Part shown: piece after piece, positions 35,203 to 42,992 of the stretch | Layout of the letters: each line of letters begins with the position of its first letter | Numbering within the stretch: position 1 is the first letter of the stretch | NCBI RefSeq assembly: GCF_000424545.1 | Contig: NZ_AUKC01000003.1 | Coordinates: 157,943 to 221,942, forward strand | Direction: 5' to 3' | Source of the DNA: Butyrivibrio sp. NC3005 | GTDB lineage: Bacteria > Bacillota > Clostridia > Lachnospirales > Lachnospiraceae | Length of the DNA: 64,000 nucleotides | The notes under the pieces: model-generated | Databases searched by the model: none | The model's input: the letters and a program-made list of their open reading frames with translations, nothing else | What the model was told of the DNA's origin: nothing | Translations under genes and position numbers: made by a program

Positions 35203-37112
35203 TCAATTAGCCTTACTACGCCTATATACCACTCCGCAATCTACTGATTCTTTAAGATAATCTCCATCATCTAATTCTTTTGCCATTTTGGTCTTATTCC
35301 AGTAAGCTTCATACTCATCTATTTGAGTCTTTGTTACATTTCTTCTTTCCAGCTGATCAAATTCTGAGAAAGGAGCACTTAATCTAAGTATTATATCTGG
35401 TTTTTTTGCGGATAGTTCTTCCAATAAGCATCTCCCAAATCATCCTGCATATCCGGCATTATTCTCCATGTTGTATATGCAGCACACTTCATATCGGAAT
35501 TAAGATATCCCCAAGGGCAAAATCCCATTATATAGAAATTAGCATCCTTTTTAGTGATAGATTTTATAGTATTACTAACAGCTTCATAACACTTTGCTTT
35601 CTCTGCAGTAGTTACTATTCCCTTGGCACAACCACTTTCTATTGTTGTATCAAGTTTTCCCAGACTATCATCTCTATATACAAAGCTCAAACGTTCACCA
35701 AATGTGATTATTAACGATACTATTATTACTAATGCAGCAGCATAATTGCATTTATACCTTGTCTGTTTCCAAAAATCTTCGAACAGCAATAAAGTTCCGA
35801 TTCCTGCTATTACACATCCATTTGTGGTAGCACTAAAATGTGTATCCGATGATGCGCACATCAAAACTAAAGCCACTATCCCTGTAAGATAAAACAGATT
35901 AAATATCGTTTTATTTCTATTTGGAGTAAGAAGGTATACAATTCCTCCAAACAAAGTCAAGGCTACAGCATTAGCACCTAATGTATAAATATTTCTTAAT
36001 GGATAGAATGTATTTATAAGCAAAACGCAAATATTGACACATTGCAATGCATTTTTCGTTTTATCATCAATTTTCTTCTTCAATATTGTCCTACTTATTA
36101 TATACAAAAACGATAATCCCCAAAATGCAATCGTAAATTTAAAGTGATTTGCTATATACAAAAACGCTCCAAAGAATTTCACCAAACCATTTCCATAATA
36201 TGATGAATCTTGTGTTATGTACTCAAGACTTTGACTAAAAGAATTGATATCAGCACTTTTGAACACATAAATCAAAACAGATACTCCCACAAAAAATGTA
36301 CCCATAAAGATCATTCTAGTATTTATATCATAGTTTTTCTGCGAATCGCAGATTGTACCTAATGCATTTGAAATTTTTGTAAAAAGATTTGTAAGTTTAG
36401 TCTTTAAAGTATTATGATTTTCTTTATCACGATTTTCTCGATCACAATTTACCTTATTACTATTTACTTTCCATATAAGAAAAAGATACATAGAAAATAA
36501 TAGCGCCAAAAGATATGGGTTGCATACAATAGCTATTCCCCACAATATTCCAACTATAAAAGATTTAATACATTTTCTGATTTTGCTAGTGGAAACGCTT
36601 TCCAAATCAGAAAGCAGCATCAAAAATGACAGTAAAAGACTTCCAAGGCTTACAGAATAATATGAAATAGTTATTATATTTCCTCTACATGAGATCATGA
36701 ATAGTATTGCAGCCAAAATTGCAGTTTTATAGCCTTTTTTACTCAAAACTTTATAAGTAAAAAAGGCTATAAGCATCTGACTTGCCACATACAAATATCG
36801 AAAAAATATAAATATTCCATCAAACTCCCCACCTGAAACTTTTTTCCATATCTTTAACAAAGGAACAAGCAGAATCGAATACACCTGAGCAGTATACCAT
36901 TCATCTATTATTGGCCTATCTCCCTGAACAAATCTATTGGCAGTAGAAAAATAAAACGGCTCATCTGACCAGATGAAGCCATACTTAGCTCTCCATGCTA
37001 ATACTATTGCAACGACTATTAAGATACAATATGGCATAAAGCCTTTTATCATTTGTTTTTTATTTTCTTTACTATACATATTTTTCCCTGACTTTTTTGT
37101 GAAATTCAACAA
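35203..37112 (-). pseudogene. Polytopic GT-C-like membrane protein, frameshifted at an A7 run near its C-terminus
   Basis: The main frame (37112-35391) gives 573 residues with about 12 helices and the acidic first loop KYGFIWSDEPFYFSTANRFV (D/E catalytic-type residues), ending DAYWKNYPQKNQI. A second frame (to 35203) continues PDIILRLSAPFSEFDQ and ends RRSKAN. They join naturally as NYPQKKPDIIL if the T7 run at 35401-35407 (A7 in the coding sense) were A8, or if ribosomes slip -1 on the A AAA AAC heptamer at this site. Joined length is about 636 residues. It may thus be phase-variable, a programmed frameshift or an error. The main domain is intact either way. Confidence 0.72.
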
Positions 37113-37155
37113 AACTGATTATACAGCATAATCATCAGCCACTCAATGATTTCCC

Positions 37156-37183
37156 CTAACTCATGACTAAAGTCACGAGTTAG
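37156..37183. repeat. Hairpin in the divergent intergenic region
   Basis: CTAACTC-A-TGAC (37156-37167) pairs with GTCA-C-GAGTTAG (37172-37183), with one mismatch and a TAAA loop. It is followed at 37193-37217 by a 25-bp segment identical to part of the Rpn-family gene (38976-39000). The rest of 37113-37317 is promoter-type AT-rich sequence. Confidence 0.6.
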
Positions 37184-37317
37184 CCGCCAATGTTATCAAA
37201 TCTTCAAGCATTGCGATTCAACCTAAAATCACTCCATTCGTAAACCGAAATACTCTTTAAGAACATGCGACCATTTTCATTTTTTGTATTAGCAATTATA
37301 ATCTAGGAGAAGTTTTT

Positions 37318-38478
37318 ATGGCAGATAAGCTTCCGATACTATTATTCGCTGGGGATGCCAGGCTTTGCTATGGTATTTTTCGATCTTTCAGTAATCAGCT
37401 TTATAAAGCTTTATTATCACTTGGTGAAGATGTTATTTATACTGATATTGAAAAGGATGAGCTTTTTCCTTATCTTGGCAAAAAATACAAGGCTATAATT
37501 GCGTTTGAAGAACGCTTTTTTTATAGCTTTTTTCCTAATACTACAACTCCACTATTTGACTATGTTGATGGTCCTATTCTTAATTTCTGGGTAGATCATC
37601 CTATTACCTTTTATGGTATGTTTGACTGTATTCCATCTAATTATCATATATTAACACTTGATAGGAACTATGTTGACTTTATTCACAAGTACTATACTGA
37701 TTTTGATGCTTATTTTTTACCTCCTGGTGGTATTGCACCTGAAAGAATCATTCCATTTTCAGAAAGAAAATACAACTTATCTTTTGTAGGAACATACATC
37801 GATTGGAAGATTCCATTAGAAAAATTCAATGGCTGTGATGAAAACACTCTTGAAATTGTTCACAAATACGTAGATTGTCTTATTTCCAACTGCACTTTAT
37901 CTACAGAGGATGCTTTTAACAAAGTTCTTCTAGACATAGGCGCTGAAGTCACAGGTAAACTCTATCTTGAAACACTGGCCAAGCTTCGTCCACTTGCAGA
38001 CAGATGCGTTGCAAGGCTTTTTCGTGAAAATATAATAGATACACTTTTACAAAATGATATTTCCATTGACGTTTTTGGAGATTCATGGAACAAGGCTCCA
38101 TTTGCAGATAATCCTAATCTGCATATCCACGAGGAATTATCTGCTGCCGACATTTCAAAGATATATGCCGATTCCAAGATGAGTCTCAATATAATGGGAT
38201 GGCATAAAGACAGTATCACCGAAAGGATTCTGGATACAATGCTTTCTGAGAGCATCGTAATAAGTGATGAGACAGGATATCTTCGCGAAAATTTCAAGAA
38301 TGAAAAGGACATTCTTCTTTTTCCGCTCGATAATATTGATGAAGCTGTCCGCCTTATAAAAAAGCATTCAAACGATTATGAACTTGCAGTAAATGGCTAT
38401 AAAAAAGCTATCCAAAAACACACTTGGAAACAAAGAGCAAAAGAGATTCTTGAACTTATAGATAAATTGGAGAATTAA
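37318..38478 (+). CDS. CgeB-like glycosyltransferase (GT4/GT1-type)
   Basis: The 386-residue protein has GPILNFWVDHPITFYGMFDC near 95-115, NYHILTLDRNYVDFIHKYY and YFLPPGG near 140, then LSFVGTYIDWK, a donor half with DVFGDSWNKAPF near 258, and MSLNIMGWHKDSITERILDT, VISDETGYLRENF. These are the order and motifs of the glycosyltransferase group related to CgeB (spore maturation), seen in many flagellar and surface glycan clusters. AGGAGAAG precedes the ATG. The three paralogues at 46360, 47557 and 61997 lie in the flagellin-linked block, with 61997 the closest. Confidence 0.8.
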   Translation: MADKLPILLFAGDARLCYGIFRSFSNQLYKALLSLGEDVIYTDIEKDELFPYLGKKYKAIIAFEERFFYSFFPNTTTPLFDYVDGPILNFWVDHPITFYGMFDCIPSNYHILTLDRNYVDFIHKYYTDFDAYFLPPGGIAPERIIPFSERKYNLSFVGTYIDWKIPLEKFNGCDENTLEIVHKYVDCLISNCTLSTEDAFNKVLLDIGAEVTGKLYLETLAKLRPLADRCVARLFRENIIDTLLQNDISIDVFGDSWNKAPFADNPNLHIHEELSAADISKIYADSKMSLNIMGWHKDSITERILDTMLSESIVISDETGYLRENFKNEKDILLFPLDNIDEAVRLIKKHSNDYELAVNGYKKAIQKHTWKQRAKEILELIDKLEN

Positions 38479-38528
38479 ATGATTTTTTATTCAGTGATTG
38501 TTACATCGCGCTTATAAGCATATGATAA

Positions 38529-38587
38529 AAGGCGTGAAACTTACATTTAGGCAATATAAAAAATGCCAAAACAAAAGTTCACGCCTT
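38529..38587. terminator. Long bulged hairpin between convergent genes
   Basis: AAGGCGTGAAACTT (38529-38542) pairs, with one bulge, with AAGTTCACGCCTT (38575-38587); inside is GGCA/TGCC (38550-38567). It lies 50 bases after the glycosyltransferase stop and 33 bases from the stop of the opposing Rpn gene. No clean U run, so terminator function is inferred from position. Confidence 0.5.
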
Positions 38588-38619
38588 ACTCTATATATCC
38601 GTTTAATCAAAAATCCAAA

Positions 38620-39660
38620 TCATTGTTTACTATTGTTTTCTGTATCATTCTCCAACAATTCTTTTATTAGCTTTGACTGATATTCCTTATCTGAAACCGC
38701 TCTTTTCAAATCTTCAAATCTATTTTGATTGATTAACAACAGATTCAAAGAATTAATAACATTCTTGCCCTGCTCCAATCCAATCTCTTGGCCTTGCTTA
38801 AGTCCAATCTCTCTGCCTTGCTCTCTGCCTTGCTCTAGACCTTGCTCTAAACTACGTTCTATCAAAGCTTCACTTAAATTGCACATTGTGTTCAGTCTCC
38901 TTTCTGTTTCTAAATCTACTACAATTCCGTATTCTGAAAGTTTTTTTTTCTTTATGGAAAAGGAATCATCCCTCATTATCAAATCTTCAAGCATTGCGAT
39001 CAATTTGTTCTCTGATTCTTTTAGGTTGCTGTTTTTCCTTAAGCGTATTATTACTCCCTGCACCTTATCTAAATTTGCAAGTTTCATTTCTTTTCCATAT
39101 ATCGTATCCTGTACAAAATGTATGCGGTTGATTGAATCTTCATCATCTGCTGTATCCATACATATCCAGATACTTCTTACTGCCTTTAGATTATCATAGT
39201 CCGAATTTACAAATTCAACTTCCTTTTGCGCGGATATCATTCTTCCTAGATAATACAATATTCTATTATCAAGTTGATAACCAAGCTTATGTTTATCCGT
39301 GCTTTTCTGTGCCTCGATATTTATTAGAATCTTTATCGGCTGCTTTCCAATATATGCTGAAAATCTGATATCATAATATATCTTTCCTTCTCCAAGCACG
39401 TTATCTTCTTCTGACGTCTTCTTTACTTTGCCAGTATTTGTAAGCCCTGGTTCCATTCGTATGCTTGAAATTTCTGGTTCATCCATGTTGTTAATAATTG
39501 TTTCTATGTCTATCTCAGAAAACTCTTCAAGCGTATACTTCAAGATTCTTGCCAGAATCTGTTTATTTGCTAAAACTTCTTTCATACTTGCATCATATCT
39601 TACTGCATACTCATCGTTTTTAGCAATCATTTCTATTATGTCTAGTAAACTGTTGCCCAT
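38620..39660 (-). CDS. Rpn-family recombination-promoting nuclease / PD-(D/E)XK transposase-like protein
   Basis: GEGKIYYDIRFSAYIGKQPI followed by KILINIEAQ (about residues 90-117) gives the D...ExQ active-site arrangement of the PDDEXK_2/Rpn family. The C-terminal half has SLEQGLEQGREQGREIGLKQ and more of the same, the low-complexity EQG/GRE repeat that recurs in these proteins. The start at 39658-39660 is preceded by GAAGGGAG; the open frame further upstream is not needed. Rpn proteins make staggered cuts and promote RecA-independent recombination; the repeat tail is known to vary. It stands alone between a glycosyltransferase and a GH43 gene. Confidence 0.85.
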   Translation of the reverse strand: MGNSLLDIIEMIAKNDEYAVRYDASMKEVLANKQILARILKYTLEEFSEIDIETIINNMDEPEISSIRMEPGLTNTGKVKKTSEEDNVLGEGKIYYDIRFSAYIGKQPIKILINIEAQKSTDKHKLGYQLDNRILYYLGRMISAQKEVEFVNSDYDNLKAVRSIWICMDTADDEDSINRIHFVQDTIYGKEMKLANLDKVQGVIIRLRKNSNLKESENKLIAMLEDLIMRDDSFSIKKKKLSEYGIVVDLETERRLNTMCNLSEALIERSLEQGLEQGREQGREIGLKQGQEIGLEQGKNVINSLNLLLINQNRFEDLKRAVSDKEYQSKLIKELLENDTENNSKQ

Positions 39661-39812
39661 ATTACTCCCTTCACTGTAATTATCGCATGAATGCTTACTT
39701 TTGTGAATAAATATCATAGATATTCTTGAGGTTTTACCATGTTTTCTGTATTATAAATTTGTTTGTATCTATATCAAATTATTTTACTAATATCAAAAAT
39801 GGGAGGTTTACC

Positions 39813-41249
39813 TTGAAAAGTTATATTAAAGGGGCGAATCCGTACATGCCATTATGGGAACATGTGCCGGATGGAGAGCCAAGAGTATTCGAATACAACA
39901 ACGAAAAAAGGGTATATGTCTATGGTTCACATGACATAGAGAAGGATAAATATTGTGGTCGCAACTATGTAGTATGGTCTGCGCCTATTAATGATTTAAC
40001 TGACTGGACTTGTCATGGAGTAGCATACGAAACACAGTATGATTCTGTTCTGTATGCTCCGGATGTTGTCAAAAAGAATGATACTTACTACCTGTATGCA
40101 GCTGAGCGTTGCGGAAGTCTTGTAGTTGTGGCAAGTTCCAAAACTCCCTGGGGGCCTTTTGAAAATCCTGTAGAAACAAAGCTTGGATTCGATCCAGGCA
40201 TACTCGTAGATGATGATGGCAAAGTATATGCTTACTGGGGCGGATGCGCAGCTCCATGTTATATAGCAGAACTCGAAGATGATATGGCTACTATAAAAGA
40301 AGGTACATTAGTAGAGAATCCGCTTGGTCATTCTACATGTCCGTGGAACCCTGTTGATGATGGTCATATCTCTTTGATAGATGCCTTTTTTGAAGCATCA
40401 AGTCCTAGAAAAGTAATGGGCAAATATGTCTATATTTATTCCAAACGTTATGAAAAGCCGATTCCAGAATTAGGAATATACGAGCCTAATAACGGTTTTC
40501 TTTCATATCGTTTTAGCGATTCTCCGTTTGGACCATTCCATGATGGCGGAGATATCAGCTTTAATGGTGGAGAAATACTTAAGGATGCGGATGGATGCGG
40601 AACAATGACTTACCAGTGGGGCAATAATCATGGTTCTATTATGGAAGTTAATGGGAAATGGTATATTTTTTACCACAGACAGACCGGACTTAATGAATAT
40701 TCCAGACAAGCAATGATGGAGCCTATAGAAGTGGCAATGGGAGCAGATGGAAAGCTCTATATCGGAGATGTTACCTTTATAAATGGTGAACCTATATCTT
40801 CAAAGCCTGTTGAAATGACTTCTCAAGGGCCTCAGATAAATGGAATAGATGCATATTCATGGATATCTGCAGGTTACGCCTGTCACATATTTGGCAGCAA
40901 AAAAAGAGCTTATGTAAGACCAGAATATGACAAAAAAGAAGATATATCAACTCCTATAGTAGATATTACAGATGGAACAACAATTGGTTTTCGTTATCTA
41001 CAGTTCGGCCTTAATACTCCAGAAAGCGTTACTGTGATTCTCGAAGAGGCTAAAAAAGTCCAAGTTAAAGTACGCATAGATTCTTATAGAGGACGAATTG
41101 TATCTATACTAGACTTTGATGGAACAAGTAAAGAAGTTACAGGAAAACTCACATCAGGAATTATAGGAAAACATGCAGTATACTTTGAATTTGTTTCTGA
41201 AAACAAAGAAGAAAGCTTTACGTTTGACAGGTTCAGTTTTAATTCCTGA
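39813..41249 (+). CDS. Glycoside hydrolase family 43 protein
   Basis: The 478-residue protein starts at a TTG (39813-39815) preceded by GGGAGG 6 bases upstream; a start further upstream would have no RBS. VLYAPDVVKKNDTYYLYAAE near 75 and GFDPGILVDDDGKVYAYWGG near 120 are five-bladed propeller landmarks with the general base and pKa-modulating aspartates, and ISLIDAFFEASSPRKV near 190 carries the catalytic glutamate. A C-terminal beta domain (from about 340) resembles a CBM6. No signal peptide, so it would act inside the cell on imported oligosaccharides (arabino- or xylo-type). It seems unrelated to the surrounding biosynthesis genes. Confidence 0.9.
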   Translation: MKSYIKGANPYMPLWEHVPDGEPRVFEYNNEKRVYVYGSHDIEKDKYCGRNYVVWSAPINDLTDWTCHGVAYETQYDSVLYAPDVVKKNDTYYLYAAERCGSLVVVASSKTPWGPFENPVETKLGFDPGILVDDDGKVYAYWGGCAAPCYIAELEDDMATIKEGTLVENPLGHSTCPWNPVDDGHISLIDAFFEASSPRKVMGKYVYIYSKRYEKPIPELGIYEPNNGFLSYRFSDSPFGPFHDGGDISFNGGEILKDADGCGTMTYQWGNNHGSIMEVNGKWYIFYHRQTGLNEYSRQAMMEPIEVAMGADGKLYIGDVTFINGEPISSKPVEMTSQGPQINGIDAYSWISAGYACHIFGSKKRAYVRPEYDKKEDISTPIVDITDGTTIGFRYLQFGLNTPESVTVILEEAKKVQVKVRIDSYRGRIVSILDFDGTSKEVTGKLTSGIIGKHAVYFEFVSENKEESFTFDRFSFNS

Positions 41250-41262
41250 CAAAAAGTCATGA

Positions 41263-41399
41263 CTTCTTGTCACTTATATTCAGAAACTCGCATTTACTGC
41301 GAGTTTCGTGAGAACAAAAGTCAAGTGGCAAACTGGTTCAAGGCGAAGCCTTTTCAAATGGCCAGTTTGCGTGGTTTTTGGAACGTAGTGACAAAAATC
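41263..41399 (+). repeat. Hairpin-rich repeat element A, copy 2
   Basis: It corresponds to the element at 3728-3897 in reverse orientation. AAACTCGCA (41284-41292) pairs with TGCGAGTTT (41298-41306); GCAAACTGG (41328-41336) pairs with CCAGTTTGC (41362-41370), with an inner AAGGC/GCCTT stem (41340-41352). The boundary motif GTTTTTGGAACGTAGTGAC is at 41374-41392. Stem positions differ from copy 1 but remain paired. It lies 13 bases after the GH43 stop. Confidence 0.75.
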
Positions 41400-41402
41400 T
41401 AT

Positions 41403-41527
41403 AGGTTATTGTTTTCATCAGGAAAATCAAGAACCGTACCAGACCAAAATTTGTCGTTAAGACAAATTTTGTCCTGCGAAGCAGGATTCTTGCTGATGAT
41501 TATCCTAAATCTCAGCAAGAAGTCATA
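41403..41527 (-). repeat. Hairpin-rich repeat element B, inverted copy
   Basis: Reverse complement of the 124-bp unit at 44849-45096. Four hairpins in a row: TTCTTGCTGA/TCAGCAAGAA (41487-41521), TCCTGC-GAA-GCAGGA (41472-41486), AAAATTTGTC/GACAAATTTT (41446-41470) and an imperfect GGTTATTG/CAAGAACC (from 41404). The loop of the third hairpin differs from the other copies while the stem is unchanged. Confidence 0.75.
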
Positions 41528-41542
41528 GATATAGATGAGTTT

Positions 41543-41679
41543 TGATGGCTTGTAATATTTCATGAGCAGAACTGTTTATAAACGTTGGCACTTAGGTTCT
41601 GTATTTTAGAACCTTATGTGCCATTACGTTTATAATCAAGCGAAAGCGCGTCTGCGACGAAATATACAAACATCAAAAC
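41543..41679. repeat. Multibranched hairpin element D
   Basis: The outer stem TTTTGATG plus TTGTA and TATTTC (from 41541) pairs with GAAATAT, ACAA and CATCAAAA (ending about 41678), with small bulges. Inside, TTATAAACGT (41576-41585) pairs with ACGTTTATAA (41626-41635), enclosing GGCAC/GTGCC and GGTTCT/AGAACC as coaxial stems. A further inverted pair, CAAAAATCTATAG (41392-41404) and CTATAGATTTTTG (41700-41712), encloses elements B and D together. The 41250-41720 gap contains no gene. Confidence 0.65.
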
Positions 41680-41720
41680 GGACTACATAAAGACAAAAAC
41701 TATAGATTTTTGTTCTTTCG

Positions 41721-42779
41721 TTAATTACTCCCTATCTTTTTCAATACCTTTTTACTGAAAATCGGTTTATTACACCCAGAAATACATTTAACTTTGTACT
41801 TAAGAGCAAAGCTGAATCTATCTATATTCTTTATATTTCTATTACATATCAGTACATCTGCCTGACTTATTACTGCTTCATCTTCATCTTCGTTTATAGC
41901 CAAAAAGCTTAAAGCAGGCCCATCTGGGAGAGTTCCGCAATATTTTATTAAATTTTCTATAATCCTGCAGTCGTTTTCGCTGTTCAAATAATAAGCAATA
42001 ATAAGTTCTGCTTCTTTTGAAGGATACTGCCTGCAAAAAGAGTCAATAATATTAAAATATACAGGTCTGGTATCAGAGGTATCCAAAAAAGTCACGAAAA
42101 TAGGTTTTGTTCCGCCCAAAGCAGAATTTATAATCTCAGGATTTTTTGGATAATAGTTAATGTTTTTTTCGTATTTTTCTACAAACGCAGTAACGTCGCC
42201 TTTCATGTCATTTTCAATATTCTTAAGAGTATCATCATCAAATGCCCACCATCTGATACCTAGCATCTTTTCAGCTATATCTTCTGGAAATCTATATTTT
42301 ATGAATCTTGCAGGATTTCCGCCATAGATTGTATACGGCAAAACATCAGATACTACAACGCTACCAGCTGCGATTACTGCACCATCGCCTATGGTGACAT
42401 CACTTATAATCGTGACACCATCGCCAATCCACACATCGCTGCCTATCATAATCATTCCCTGATGCTGCATGGCTTCTTCTTTTTGACCAACTCTTTTTCT
42501 AAATGGGACGTTTTCATCCTCTGTTCCGTAAAGATAAATAACTCCCTGATAAACTGAGTTATAATCGTGGTTTATATCCACAAGAAATTTGCAATTACTC
42601 CCAATAGAAGTAAATCTTCCTACTTGGAAAAAATTATAATCATACTTAGGATCTAATTGATATGATGATTGAAATTCAATATTCTGTGAATACGACGATT
42701 TACCACAGGAAAAAATAATTAAATTATCTTCATTTTTTCTTCGATAATCATCCTTTTCCATTCCCAATCTTAAAAACAT
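41721..42779 (-). CDS. CatB/Vat-type hexapeptide O-acetyltransferase with extra C-terminal domain
   Basis: Residues about 45-185 form a left-handed beta helix of the xenobiotic-acetyltransferase type: VGRFTSIGSNCKFLVDINHD, then IMIGSDVWIGDGVTIISDVT, IGDGAVIAAGSVVVSDV and YTIYGGNPARFIKYRF. The H of INHD is the likely catalytic residue. Residues about 210-352 (IFVTFLDTSDTRPVYFNIID, then ALSFLAINEDEDEAVI) are an additional domain I do not recognise. GGAGGAAATT directly precedes ATG. It probably acetylates a sugar of the flagellar or surface glycan and is the last gene of the flagellin-side block. A leader of 38-bp tandem repeats precedes it. Confidence 0.82.
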   Translation of the reverse strand: MFLRLGMEKDDYRRKNEDNLIIFSCGKSSYSQNIEFQSSYQLDPKYDYNFFQVGRFTSIGSNCKFLVDINHDYNSVYQGVIYLYGTEDENVPFRKRVGQKEEAMQHQGMIMIGSDVWIGDGVTIISDVTIGDGAVIAAGSVVVSDVLPYTIYGGNPARFIKYRFPEDIAEKMLGIRWWAFDDDTLKNIENDMKGDVTAFVEKYEKNINYYPKNPEIINSALGGTKPIFVTFLDTSDTRPVYFNIIDSFCRQYPSKEAELIIAYYLNSENDCRIIENLIKYCGTLPDGPALSFLAINEDEDEAVISQADVLICNRNIKNIDRFSFALKYKVKCISGCNKPIFSKKVLKKIGSN

Positions 42780-42802
42780 AATTTCCTCCGTAGAGTTGTA
42801 GT

Positions 42803-42992
42803 ACGAAACATCAGGATTTTTTCTTAAATTACCTTGTTATACATAACATCAGGAGATTTTATTAAATCACCTTGATATACATAGCATCAGAAAATTCTAT
42901 TAAATCACCTTGTTATACATAGCATCAGAAAATTTTATTAAATCACCTTGTTATACATAGCATCAGAAAATTTTATTAAACCACCTTGATAT
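42803..42992 (-). repeat. Five tandem 38-bp repeats overlapping a gene end
   Basis: Exact period 38, starting at 42803, 42841, 42879, 42917 and 42955. The last copy includes the 3' end and stop of the GT2 gene (42976). Copies 3-5 are almost identical and the first is the most diverged. On the minus strand most units contain a mini-frame ATG-CTA-TGT-ATA-ACA-AGG-TGA (MLCITR); differences between copies in this frame are synonymous or T to S, and the stop varies TGA/TAA. There are no unique spacers, so this is not CRISPR. Confidence 0.85.

Noticed and set aside
38729..39199. Plus-strand ORF opposite the Rpn gene
   Set aside because: Its low-complexity serine/leucine/cysteine-rich content mirrors the EQG repeat and coding sequence of the minus-strand Rpn gene, and it has no ribosome binding site.
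42803..42992. CRISPR array
   Set aside because: The 38-bp units are directly abutting with no spacers, derive from a gene end, and no cas genes are present.
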